This document shows, in pieces, positions 7,771-15,554 of a stretch of DNA of 64,000 nucleotides. The position numbers and the translations under genes were made by a program. This DNA comes from Provencibacterium sp. (GTDB lineage: Bacteria; Bacillota; Clostridia; Oscillospirales; Ruminococcaceae), in assembly GCA_022793895.1 (NCBI GenBank), contig JAAWDS010000015.1, positions 123,852 through 187,851 on the forward strand. The letters are read 5' to 3'. How positions within the stretch are numbered: the first letter of the stretch is position 1; every line of letters begins with the position of its first letter. The notes beneath the pieces are model-generated. The model had not been told where the DNA came from. It worked only from the letters and a program-made list of their open reading frames with translations, and made no database searches.

Positions 7771-8829
7771 TTAAAGCAGCTTTTGAAATTCCCGGAACAG
7801 CCCGCCGGTGTTCATATTCCCGCGCTCATAGGCGGGAATAAACTGCACCGAAAGGGCGTTGGGGTAGCGGATCCCCTCGCAGCTTCCGTCCGCCGCATGC
7901 ACAAGGGCTATCTCGCCCTCGGCGGCCTTCTTCACATAGAACCGGTGGTTCTGGGTGGTGATAAGGGTGCGACCCTGCGCCTGATCGGTCGCCGGGATAT
8001 TCGATCCGCGGTGCCCGTGCCGGAGCTCCGCCAGTTCCCCGCCGAGCGCGCGGGCCAACAGCAGGTGGGAGAGGCCCACTGCAAAGATGGGGTTGCCCGC
8101 ACGGTAGAGCGCGGCCAGCGCGGGAAGCTGCCCGTCAAAAAAGCCGGGCTCCTCCGGCCCGCCGGAGAGGATCACCGGCCCCTCCGGCTTCACCTTCCCC
8201 AGCTCCGAAAACGGCAGGACGGCGAGCGAAAACCCGGCGGCCTGCAATGAAGCGAGGAAAGAGCGCTTGCAGCCAAAGTCAAACAGCGTAGCCGAATGGG
8301 CGGCCTCTGCGGTCGAAACCGTCTCCTTTTTGTCGATTGTGAATTCTTTTATACGATTTGTAGCGGAAAATGCCCGCATTTTCTCGATAGCAGCCGGGAC
8401 ATCCGGTTTTTCAGGGGTGATCAAACAGCCCAGCTCCCCGCCGTCGCGCACCGAACGCACAAGGGCGCGGGTATCGATTCCGCAGAGTCCGGCGATTCCT
8501 TTTTCCTGCATATAGCGGTCCAGCGTGCCGGTGCAGCGGAAATTGGAGGGCGCTTCGCACCACTCGCGCACGATCAGGCCGGAGGCCGCCGCGTGGGCGG
8601 ATTCATCCCCTTCCTCGTTGACCCCATAGTTCCCGGCGCAGGGGAACGCCTCTATCACCATTTGACCCAAGCTGTCCGGATCGGTCAGAAGCTGCTGATA
8701 GCCCACGCAGGCGGTGTTGAAAACCAGCCGCCCAACAGCCTCCACCGGCGCGCCGAACGCTTCGCCCTCAAAAACCCGCCCGTCCTCCAGCACCAGCCAG
8801 GCGGGCTTTTTCTGCGACAGATATGCCAT
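7771..8829 (-). CDS. carA: carbamoyl-phosphate synthase small subunit, catalytic residues missing
   Basis: Normally the glutaminase that feeds ammonia to CarB. The 352-aa product is collinear with CarA: the N-terminal domain (LVLEDGRVFEGEAFG, GNYGVNEEGDES, GIDTRALVR) and the class I amidotransferase domain (LFDFGCKRS, HGHRGSN, TTQNH) are present. The nucleophile elbow, normally GICLGHQLL, reads AVGLSHLLL, so the catalytic Cys is Gly252 and the substrate-binding Gln is Leu256. The family FHPE reads FIPA, so the catalytic His and Glu are Ile331 and Ala333. The reading frame is intact. CarA here may be structural only, with an ammonia-driven enzyme (inference). RBS GGGAGG. Confidence 0.93.
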   Translation of the reverse strand: MAYLSQKKPAWLVLEDGRVFEGEAFGAPVEAVGRLVFNTACVGYQQLLTDPDSLGQMVIEAFPCAGNYGVNEEGDESAHAAASGLIVREWCEAPSNFRCTGTLDRYMQEKGIAGLCGIDTRALVRSVRDGGELGCLITPEKPDVPAAIEKMRAFSATNRIKEFTIDKKETVSTAEAAHSATLFDFGCKRSFLASLQAAGFSLAVLPFSELGKVKPEGPVILSGGPEEPGFFDGQLPALAALYRAGNPIFAVGLSHLLLARALGGELAELRHGHRGSNIPATDQAQGRTLITTQNHRFYVKKAAEGEIALVHAADGSCEGIRYPNALSVQFIPAYERGNMNTGGLFREFQKLL

Positions 8830-8970
8830 GATAACCTCCCTTTCTTGCCGGACGGCTTGCCCGGCAGACCGTAAGATAGAAGTGGAAAAGCGCAGTTCCC
8901 CTCCGCGAAAAGCGGGCGGAATCCAGCTTCCACAGAATGAAAATGCCGTTGTTTCTCCGTGTTTTCCGGT

Positions 8971-9903
8971 TTAGCCCAACCGGCCGGCCGGGATAGCCCC
9001 CGTAAGCGCGTCGCGCATCCGCAGCGCTTCCCGCCGCGCCGCGCCTGCGAAATCCCGCTCCTCGCAGCCTTCCTTTTGCCAGGCGGTGAGGATGGCGCGC
9101 GAGGAGTTGACAATCGCCCCCAGCCCCCGGCTGTCAAACGCGCCGGCAACGCTTTGAGCGCTGCCGCCCTGCGCGCCGTAGCCTGGGACAAGGAAAAAGG
9201 TGTGCGGCAGCGCCTGGCGCAGCTCGCAGAGCTCTTCGGGGTAGGTGGCTCCCACGACGGCTCCGGCGGCGGAATAGCCGTAGCTTCCCAGCGTATCCGC
9301 GCCCCATTGCTCGCAGAGCGCCCCCATTTTCCGGTAGACCGTCTGCCCCTCGCAGAGCTTGTCCTGAAGCTCGCCGGAGGAGGGGTTGGAGGTCTTTACG
9401 AGAACGAAAATTCCCTTGTCGCGTTCGCGGCAGAGCCCAAGCAGCGGTTCAATGCCGTCCGTACCGAGATAGCCGTTGACGGTGAGGGCGTCTGCGCCGA
9501 AGGCTTCCCGCTTGCTTTCGCCTATCTCCGTTTCGCCCAGATAGGCGCGGGCATAAGCGCCCATCGTGCTGCCAATGTCGTTGCGCTTGCCGTCGGCAAT
9601 GACGAACAGCCCCTTCTCCTTCGCATAGCGGACGGTTTCGGAGAGCGCCCGCACCCCCTGCCAGCCGAACGCCTCATAATAGGCCGCCTGCGGCTTAACG
9701 GCGGGGATAATGTCGCAGAGCGCGTCGATGAGCCCGCGGTTAAACTCCAAAATCGCTTCGGCCGCAGCCTCAAACGGATCCTCAAATTTAGCGAGCAGCG
9801 GCTCGGTGATGAAGGAGGGGATCATCGAGAGGGTGGGATCCAGCCCTGCAACGGTGGGGTTTTGCGTGCGGATAATAGCGGAAATCAGGCGGTCGAACGA
9901 CAT
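8971..9903 (-). CDS. pyrF: orotidine-5'-phosphate decarboxylase
   Basis: Decarboxylates OMP to UMP, the last step of de novo pyrimidine synthesis. The 310-aa length and the active-site block DGKRNDIGSTMGAY (from about residue 104) mark the longer type-2 PyrF family found in Clostridia and Actinobacteria. Further family blocks are AGLDPTLSMIPSF near the N-terminus and VPGYGAQGGSAQSV near residue 230. The ATG at 9903 is chosen because AAAGGATTG precedes it; the open frame continues 14 codons further upstream without a better site. It lies between pyrC and carA in the same direction. Confidence 0.95.
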   Translation of the reverse strand: MSFDRLISAIIRTQNPTVAGLDPTLSMIPSFITEPLLAKFEDPFEAAAEAILEFNRGLIDALCDIIPAVKPQAAYYEAFGWQGVRALSETVRYAKEKGLFVIADGKRNDIGSTMGAYARAYLGETEIGESKREAFGADALTVNGYLGTDGIEPLLGLCRERDKGIFVLVKTSNPSSGELQDKLCEGQTVYRKMGALCEQWGADTLGSYGYSAAGAVVGATYPEELCELRQALPHTFFLVPGYGAQGGSAQSVAGAFDSRGLGAIVNSSRAILTAWQKEGCEERDFAGAARREALRMRDALTGAIPAGRLG

Positions 9904-10006
9904 GAAAATCAATCCTTTCTGTATAATCCGACAAGAAATCAACATTTATTTTCGAATCCGGCCGTTTAACCGGGTTGCCGCAGGCCGGAGCCTATCCGGC
10001 GGCCGG

Positions 10007-11305
10007 CTATTGAAGCGGGGCGGCGGATGCTTCCAACAGACCGGAATAGACGATGCGTCCGCCGCAGATGGTCAGCATGCAGGCCCCATAGAAGCGATTA
10101 CCGAGGAAGGGGGAGTTGCGGGACTTGGAAAGCAGGCTCTGGGCACAGAGGGTGCGCTCCGTCTCTAAATCAAAGACGGCCACGTCCGCCGGCGCGCCGG
10201 GCTTCAGCGTGCCGCCCGGAATCCCCAAAAGGCGGGCGGGGGAGAGGCTCATGAGAGCAACCAGCCGTTCGAGAGAAAGGAAGCCGCCGCGCACCAACCG
10301 GGTATAGGAGACCATGAAGGAGGTTTCCAGCCCGATGATCCCGTTGGGCGCATGGAGAAAATCTGCCTTTTCTTCTGGGGTATGCGGCGCGTGATCGGTG
10401 GCAATGGCGTCGAGCGTTCCATCCCGCAGCCCTTCGATTACCGCGAGCCGGTCGCTCTCCTCGCGCAGAGGCGGGTTCATCCGGAAATTGGCGTCGCGCC
10501 GGAGCAGCTCCCGGTCGGTCAGGGAAAAGTAATGGGGGCCTGTTTCACCGCTGATCGGGACCCCTTCTGCCTTGGCGCGCCGGATGAGCTCCACCGAGCC
10601 TGCGGTCGAAACGTGGGCGATGTGGATATGCCTCCCCGTCCGCCGGGCGGAGGCGATTTCCCGCGCAGTGCTCTCGTCCTCGCTGCGCCGGTCCATCCCC
10701 CGGACGCCCAACGCTTCGGAGACGGCCCCTTTATGGATAATTCCGCCGTCGATAATTTTGAGATCCTCACAGTGGCTGATGGTCAGAAGCCCGGCCTCGG
10801 CCGCTTCGGCCGCCCCTTTTTCCAGCAGCGCGGTATCCTCCACCGGCCGCCCGTCGTCGCTCACGGCGACCGCCCCGGCGCGCCGCAGCGCCGGATAGTC
10901 GTTCGTCTCCTTCCCGGCCAGCGCGCGGGAGAAGGCGGCGCAGGGATAAACGCGGGCGCTGCCCCATTTTGCGCGCTCCAGCATGGCGGCGATGATTTCC
11001 GGGCTGTCCGCCGCAGGGGTGGTGTTGGGCATGCAGCAAACGCTGGTGACGCCGCCCGCCGCCGCCGCCGCCGTTCCGGTGATGATATCCTCCTTGTGAG
11101 TCTGGCCTGGGTCGCGCAGATGCACGTGCATATCCACCAGTCCGGGGACGGTCAGCTTGCCGCGGGCGTTATAAGTCAGATCAGCCTCTGCCGGAATCGA
11201 AGGGCCCAGGGCGGCTACCTTTCCGTCCTCCAAAAGCAGATCGGCCTGTCCGCTGAAGCCGGAGGCCGGGTCTATTACCCAACCGTTTTGTATCAGGATG
11301 CGCAT
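10007..11305 (-). CDS. pyrC: dihydroorotase
   Basis: A zinc amidohydrolase that cyclises carbamoyl aspartate to dihydroorotate. The 432-aa protein starts with the small beta domain, then the metal motif DMHVHLRDPG (H60, H62). PNTTPAAD follows, then ISHCEDL and HIAHVSTAGS with further metal ligands, and ATDHAPHTPEEK with the catalytic Asp. The type is the class I (PyrC/multifunctional-complex) dihydroorotase of Gram-positives. RBS GGAAGGAG before ATG. It lies between pyrR (38 bases upstream) and pyrF. The other pathway genes pyrB, pyrD/pyrK and pyrE are not in this window. Confidence 0.95.
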   Translation of the reverse strand: MRILIQNGWVIDPASGFSGQADLLLEDGKVAALGPSIPAEADLTYNARGKLTVPGLVDMHVHLRDPGQTHKEDIITGTAAAAAGGVTSVCCMPNTTPAADSPEIIAAMLERAKWGSARVYPCAAFSRALAGKETNDYPALRRAGAVAVSDDGRPVEDTALLEKGAAEAAEAGLLTISHCEDLKIIDGGIIHKGAVSEALGVRGMDRRSEDESTAREIASARRTGRHIHIAHVSTAGSVELIRRAKAEGVPISGETGPHYFSLTDRELLRRDANFRMNPPLREESDRLAVIEGLRDGTLDAIATDHAPHTPEEKADFLHAPNGIIGLETSFMVSYTRLVRGGFLSLERLVALMSLSPARLLGIPGGTLKPGAPADVAVFDLETERTLCAQSLLSKSRNSPFLGNRFYGACMLTICGGRIVYSGLLEASAAPLQ

Positions 11306-11343
11306 CGGGATACTCCTTCCTTATATATTGGAGATTTTGGGGC

Positions 11344-11880
11344 TCAATCGTTCGCGCAGATGGCGGCGTAATCTTCCCCGTCGCATTCGCGCAGATGCAC
11401 CTGGATGGTTTCATCGTTTGAGGTGGGGAGGTTCTTCCCCACAAAATCGGGGCGGATGGGCAGCTCCCGGTGTCCCCGGTCGATGAGCGCCGCCAGTTGG
11501 ATCTGCTGGGGCCGTCCGCGCGCCATTAGGGCGTCGATGGCGGCGCGCACCGTCCGCCCGGTGTGGATCACGTCGTCTACCAGTACGACCCGTTTTCCGG
11601 TGATGGGGAAAGGGATCTGGGAGAGATCGGCGGTTTCCCCATCTCTTTCCCGGTCGTCGCGGAAGGGGGTGATATCCAGCTCGCCTACCGGAACCGGTAT
11701 CCCCTCCACCTGGCTCACCTTAGCGGCGATGCGCTGGGCCAGAAAAACCCCGCGCGTCCGAATGCCGATGAGAACGACCTCCTGCACCCCATGGTTGCGT
11801 TCGATGATCTCATAGCCGATGCGTGCGACTGCACGGCCGAGCGCCTTCTCATCCAGCGCCCGGTTCTTCTCGGTTGCCAC
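11344..11880 (-). CDS. pyrR: PyrR regulator / uracil phosphoribosyltransferase
   Basis: An RNA-binding attenuator of pyr operons that responds to UMP and has secondary uracil phosphoribosyltransferase activity. The 178-aa protein has the PRPP-binding loop VVLVDDVIHTGRTVRAA and the family segment LIDRGHRELPIRPDFVGKNLPTS near the C-terminus. A GTG start at 11880 is preferred because AGGAGGGG lies 6 bases upstream; a TTG two codons earlier is too close to that site. It is the first gene of the pyr operon and is itself preceded by a PyrR-type leader, so it probably controls its own operon. Confidence 0.95.
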   Translation of the reverse strand: MATEKNRALDEKALGRAVARIGYEIIERNHGVQEVVLIGIRTRGVFLAQRIAAKVSQVEGIPVPVGELDITPFRDDRERDGETADLSQIPFPITGKRVVLVDDVIHTGRTVRAAIDALMARGRPQQIQLAALIDRGHRELPIRPDFVGKNLPTSNDETIQVHLRECDGEDYAAICAND

Positions 11881-11941
11881 CTGCAACCCCTCCTCTAAAA
11901 AAATTCATTATTATATATGATATAGGATGAAGCCAGATCTG

Positions 11942-11985
11942 AAAAAACCAGGCTGCCCCCCTATGAAAAAGGAAAGACAGCCCGG
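11942..11985 (-). terminator. pyr leader attenuator terminator
   Basis: A ten-pair stem with two G-U pairs on the minus strand is followed by TTTTTT, about 60 bases upstream of the pyrR start. Confidence 0.75.
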
Positions 11986-12096
11986 CTTCCGCCAAGGGGA
12001 AAGCGGCGAAAAGTCCGCTATCTCCCCATTCTTTGCGATTTGCTGCCTTGTTAATCTCACAGGATCAACTTAAAAGCTCAAAACCTATCTTTTCTT
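11942..12096 (-). ncRNA. PyrR-type attenuation leader of the pyr operon
   Basis: The minus-strand transcript begins near 12090 and contains TTGATCCTGTGAGATTAAC (12053-12071). This resembles the PyrR-binding loop consensus with UCCxGxGAG, and AAGGCAGC follows. A terminator stem, CCGGGCTGTC with GGCAGCCTGG (two wobbles), then T6, follows at 11942-11985. This is the classic arrangement in which PyrR-UMP binding favours termination (family knowledge). The exact antiterminator pairing was not worked out. Confidence 0.8.
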
Positions 12097-12125
12097 AGTA
12101 TACAGGATTTCATTACGCAAGTAAA
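12097..12125 (-). promoter_or_regulatory. pyr operon promoter
   Basis: On the minus strand TTTACT (12120-12125), 17 bases, TATACT (12097-12102). It lies just upstream of the PyrR-type leader and diverges from the oppA promoter. Confidence 0.75.
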
Positions 12126-12181
12126 GAGCTTTTTTCCATCATTTTTAGGGCGCTTTGTCTCTATATTCTCCCTTTAAAAGA

Positions 12182-12210
12182 TTGACAACTTGATAGACTG
12201 GGTGTATAAT
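12182..12210 (+). promoter_or_regulatory. consensus promoter of the opp operon
   Basis: Perfect TTGACA (12182-12187), 17-base spacer and perfect TATAAT (12205-12210). It drives a leader of about 270 bases before oppA. Confidence 0.92.
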
Positions 12211-12216
12211 CGGAAC

Positions 12217-12484
12217 ATCTCAACAAGGGAAGCATAGAAAATTTAGTCAAAAGGGATACATTTGTTAAACTTTTCTCTGTTTGCCTGCGAAAGACAAAGG
12301 GCAGCCTTTTCACCGTCTGAAACGGGAAAAGACCGCCGTGGGAGGACAAACGCTGCTGTTACTAAACCTATGCTTTTGGTAACGCAGCCATGTTTTTCAT
12401 CTAGTTACCAAAAAGCAGACCCTCTGTCTGCTTTTATACATTGCAGGGATCTTCCCTGCGCATTTCTTAAGGAGGACCAAAACG
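12217..12484 (+). ncRNA. structured oppA leader, candidate riboswitch or attenuator
   Basis: Three mutually exclusive pairings can be drawn. Stem A is GCTGC(T)GTTAC at 12352-12362 with GTAACGCAGC at 12379-12388. Stem B is TGCTTTTGGTAAC at 12371-12383 with GTTACCAAAAAGCA at 12404-12417. Stem C is AAAAGCAGAC at 12411-12420 with GTCTGCTTTT at 12426-12435, followed by TTTTATA. A blocks B, and B blocks the terminator-like C, as in a transcriptional switch. Upstream (12275-12350) lies a further region with GCCT/GGGC and CCGTC/GACCG pairings that could be a sensing domain. I could not match it to a riboswitch class I know. An alternative is that the hairpin is only a partial terminator. Confidence 0.55.
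12411..12439 (+). terminator. terminator-like hairpin in the oppA leader
   Basis: A 10-bp perfect stem with a 5-base loop ends in TTTT, 45 bases before the oppA start. It shares bases with the competing stem at 12371-12417. Confidence 0.6.
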
Positions 12485-14269
12485 ATGAAGAAATTCTTCG
12501 CAGCGCTGGCGGCGCTTTCCTTGACCCTGTCCATGGCCGCTTGCAGCAACAACAACTCCGCTAGTTCCGCTTCGAGCGAGGCATCCGGTTCGGAGGCTTC
12601 TTCCGCTCCGGCATCCAGCGAGGCGGCGTCGAGCGAGGCCGCCAGCTCCAGCGCCGCCCAAGGCGCCGGCCTGTATCCTGGCACCCCGGATCCGGACATG
12701 ATCAGCATCAACCTTGGCAGCGAGCCGCCGGATATGAGCACCCTGACCACCGATACCACCGGCTCCTTCAACGTTCTGCGTCATACGATGGTCGGCCTGA
12801 CCAGCCTTGACGAGAACGATGCCCCGGTTCCTGCCATTGCGGAGAGCTGGGAGTCCGCCCCGAACGATGCGGGTGTGGAGAACATGAAGTGGACCTTCCA
12901 CCTCAGCAAGGACTACACCTGGAACGTCAGCGGCGCAGAGTATGCCCAGTATGTCGGCAAGCCCATTACCGCGCATGATTTCGTCTATGCCTGGACCAAG
13001 GTCCTGACTCCCGCAACCGGCGCGCAGTACAGCTATATGGGCTTCATCTTCAAGAACGGCGAGAAGTTCTTCCGCGGCGAGTGCGGCATTGAAGAGGTCG
13101 GCTTCAAGGCGGTGGACGATTACACCCTTGAAATCGAGCTTGAGAATCCGCTGGCCTACATTCTCAGTCAGTTGGCCTTCGCTACCTTCTGCCCGGTCAA
13201 CCAGGAGATTTATGAGGCGGTCGGCGAAGAGAAATATAACCGCGATGCGGCCAGCATGTTCTGCAACGGTCCCTACATCATGACCGACTGGATTCACAAC
13301 GACAGCCTGATCCTTGCCAAAAACGATAGCTATCCGAAGGCTTCCGAGATCAAGGTGCCGAAGATCAAAATGCTGATGATCACCGATTCCAACACCGCTC
13401 TCAACGCCTTCCGCGCGGGCGAGCTGGATATGATTGGCCTCAACGGCGAGCAGTCTCAGATGCTTCAGGCGGAAGGCCAGCCCCTCTCCACCTATTCGGA
13501 TGGCAGCGTGTGGTACTTCCAGTTCCTTACCACCCTCAAGGGCCTGGACAATGCTAAAATCCGCAAGGCGTTGACGATGGCCAACGATACCGACACCTTC
13601 ATCAAAAATATTTTGCAGGATCAGAGCGTTCCGGCTTATTATTTCACCTGCGCTTCTCTGAATGGCGCGAATGGCTTCTTTACCGACCGGCTGCCGAACG
13701 AGGGCATCAGCTTCGGCTATGACGTGGAAGGCGCAAAGAAGATGCTGGAGGAGGGCCTTGCGGAAGCCGGCCTGACGCTGGAGGAGTTTAACGCTCTGGG
13801 CTATGCCATCACCACCGACGACACCGACACCGCTCTCAAGAACGCACAGTATTTCCAAGAGCAGTGGAAACAGAACCTTGGCGTTGAAATCCAGATTAAG
13901 CAGATGACCTACAAGGACCGCGTTGCGGCCACCCACTCCGGCAATTTTGAAATCTCGATGTTCGGCTGGAGCCCGGACTACAATGATCCGATGACCTTCC
14001 TGGACCTCTGGGTTTCGGACAGCACAAACAACGACAGCAAATACAATAACCCCGCTTATGACGAGCTCATCAACCTGGCGCGTACCGAGGGCAATACAGA
14101 AACCCGCGAAGGCTACTTTGTTGAGTGCGAAAAGATTCTCAATGAGGATATGCCTTGCGGTCCGATCTACGCTCGTATGCGCAACTATGTTTGCAGCGAT
14201 AAGCTGGTTGGTATGACCCGTACCACCTTCCAGGATATCAACTGCAATACAGCCAGCATCGCCGGCTAA
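12485..14269 (+). CDS. oppA: oligopeptide ABC transporter substrate-binding lipoprotein
   Basis: An extracellular, lipid-anchored receptor of an Opp/Dpp importer. The 594-aa protein has a signal peptide with lipobox LSMAAC (lipidated Cys20) and a linker of Ser, Ala and Glu at residues 21-60. An SBP_bac_5 domain follows (PDMISINLGSEPPDMSTL; W(T)FHLSKDYTW; VYAWTKVLTP; GAYI-like NGPYIMTDW). Length is normal for OppA. The RBS AAGGAGG is strong. The gene is separated from its permease genes by a terminator-like hairpin, which would give more receptor than permease. The substrate is probably oligopeptides but cannot be proven from sequence. Confidence 0.95.
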   Translation: MKKFFAALAALSLTLSMAACSNNNSASSASSEASGSEASSAPASSEAASSEAASSSAAQGAGLYPGTPDPDMISINLGSEPPDMSTLTTDTTGSFNVLRHTMVGLTSLDENDAPVPAIAESWESAPNDAGVENMKWTFHLSKDYTWNVSGAEYAQYVGKPITAHDFVYAWTKVLTPATGAQYSYMGFIFKNGEKFFRGECGIEEVGFKAVDDYTLEIELENPLAYILSQLAFATFCPVNQEIYEAVGEEKYNRDAASMFCNGPYIMTDWIHNDSLILAKNDSYPKASEIKVPKIKMLMITDSNTALNAFRAGELDMIGLNGEQSQMLQAEGQPLSTYSDGSVWYFQFLTTLKGLDNAKIRKALTMANDTDTFIKNILQDQSVPAYYFTCASLNGANGFFTDRLPNEGISFGYDVEGAKKMLEEGLAEAGLTLEEFNALGYAITTDDTDTALKNAQYFQEQWKQNLGVEIQIKQMTYKDRVAATHSGNFEISMFGWSPDYNDPMTFLDLWVSDSTNNDSKYNNPAYDELINLARTEGNTETREGYFVECEKILNEDMPCGPIYARMRNYVCSDKLVGMTRTTFQDINCNTASIAG

Positions 14270-14285
14270 AAAAGAACTGCTTTAC

Positions 14286-14326
14286 AAGCTGGCCGCTTCC
14301 CCGAATGGTGGGGGAGCGGCCTGCTT
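14286..14326 (+). terminator. hairpin between oppA and oppB
   Basis: GGCCGCTTCCCC pairs with GGGGGAGCGGCC around a 7-base loop and is flanked by AAGC/GCTT, then TTT. It is probably a partial terminator that lowers permease expression relative to the receptor. Confidence 0.75.
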
Positions 14327-14583
14327 TGTATCATTTAAGAATGGGAAAACCTGGTAATTATACGGCCCTTTTTGGGTTGTTTGGAGCAAAGTTCCTGCTC
14401 TGGTTGCTTTTCCTAGGATTTAGGAATGCTTCACCTATAAACAATATCCACTGTATGGGACGGTTTTAAGCGGCCATGGGGCGGATATTGTTTAACGCTT
14501 GCGCGCCCCGGCTGTCGCCTTGTAGGCGCGAGCGTAAACCGGTAGAAAAATCTTTGGCCGCCGCCAAGGTTTGAGAGATAAAG
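14327..14583 (+). other. structured spacer between oppA and oppB
   Basis: There is no open reading frame of note. It contains an 11-bp perfect inverted repeat, AAACAATATCC (14439-14449) and GGATATTGTTT (14483-14493), 33 bases apart. A second GC-rich pairing, CGCTTGCGC with GCGCGAGCG, lies around 14496-14534. It may be mRNA structure or a leader; no clear promoter was seen. Confidence 0.5.
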
Positions 14584-14601
14584 TGAAAGGAGCGTTAAAA
14601 T

Positions 14602-15552
14602 GTGGGCAAATATATTTTAAAGCGATTGCTCTATGCGGTGCTCACCATCCTCTTTCTCATCGCCATCACCTTTTTGATGATGCAGTTGCTCCCAGGCGAC
14701 CCGTTTGTTGGGGATAAGGCGGTGGATCCGCTGGTATTGGAGAGCCTGAATGCGAAGTATGGGTTGGACAAATCCGTTCCGGAGCAGTTCGTCCGTTACA
14801 TGATCAATGTCCTTCAGGGGGATCTGGGAACCGATTTGCAGACCAAGCGCCCGATTACGCAAACGATTATGGAATCCTTCCCCTATTCCTTTGAGCTGGG
14901 CCTGCGCGCGCTGATCTTCGCCGCTATTATGGGGGTGCTGCTTGGCGTTGTTGCGGCCGTGAGGCATGAGACGGCGTGGGATACTCTCACGATGCTCATT
15001 GCGCTCATCGGCATTTCCGTTCCCTCCTTTATTATGGGCGCTCTTCTGCAATATTTCCTTGGCCTGAAGCTCTTTCAATGGACAGGGGTGCGCATCTTCC
15101 CGATCATGGGTTGGAACACCGCGGCAAGCAAGCTGCTGCCCAGCTTCGCGCTCTCCTTCGGCTCGATGGCCTCTATCAGCCGGATCATGCGTACCAGCAT
15201 GATGGACGTTATGTCCAGCGACTATATTAAGACGGCGAAGGCGAAGGGCTTGAGCCGGGCAAAAATTGTGTTGAAGCATGCGGTGCGCAACGCCATTCTC
15301 CCGGTGGTAACGCTCTTGGGCCCCCAGGCGGCCGCGCTGTTGACCGGCGCTTTCGTGGTAGAAAACATCTTCTCGATTCCGGGAATGGGCCGTTACTTCG
15401 TCATTGGCGTGCAGAGCAACAACTATCCGATGATTGCCGGTACTACGCTGTTCTATGGAGCTTTCCTGGTCGTTGCCAACCTAGTGGTCGATCTGCTCTA
15501 TGGCGTTATTGATCCGCGCGTGAAACTGGTTGGCGGAAAGGATGGTGACTGA
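14602..15552 (+). CDS. oppB: oligopeptide ABC transporter permease (OppB/DppB type)
   Basis: An inner membrane channel subunit of 316 aa. It has the N-terminal KYILKRLLYAVLTILFLIAITFLMMQLLPGDPF segment typical of DppB/OppB (written here only as a landmark in residues 3-35), about six membrane segments and the BPD_transp_1 EAA loop near residues 205-225 (DYIKTAKAKGLSRAKIVLKH). The start is GTG at 14602, 11 bases after AAAGGAG. An overlapping ATG at 14600 is out of frame and stops after six codons. It is followed by oppC two bases after its stop. Confidence 0.94.
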   Translation: MGKYILKRLLYAVLTILFLIAITFLMMQLLPGDPFVGDKAVDPLVLESLNAKYGLDKSVPEQFVRYMINVLQGDLGTDLQTKRPITQTIMESFPYSFELGLRALIFAAIMGVLLGVVAAVRHETAWDTLTMLIALIGISVPSFIMGALLQYFLGLKLFQWTGVRIFPIMGWNTAASKLLPSFALSFGSMASISRIMRTSMMDVMSSDYIKTAKAKGLSRAKIVLKHAVRNAILPVVTLLGPQAAALLTGAFVVENIFSIPGMGRYFVIGVQSNNYPMIAGTTLFYGAFLVVANLVVDLLYGVIDPRVKLVGGKDGD

Positions 15553-15554
15553 AA

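Noticed and set aside
12275..12350. Match of the oppA leader to a known riboswitch class
   Set aside because: Short pieces recall several classes, but none of the conserved cores (for example cobalamin, c-di-GMP, ZTP, guanidine) can be aligned convincingly.
12467..13936. A 489-codon minus-strand frame opposite oppA
   Set aside because: It is antisense to a clear lipoprotein gene with no ribosome binding site; also a shadow.
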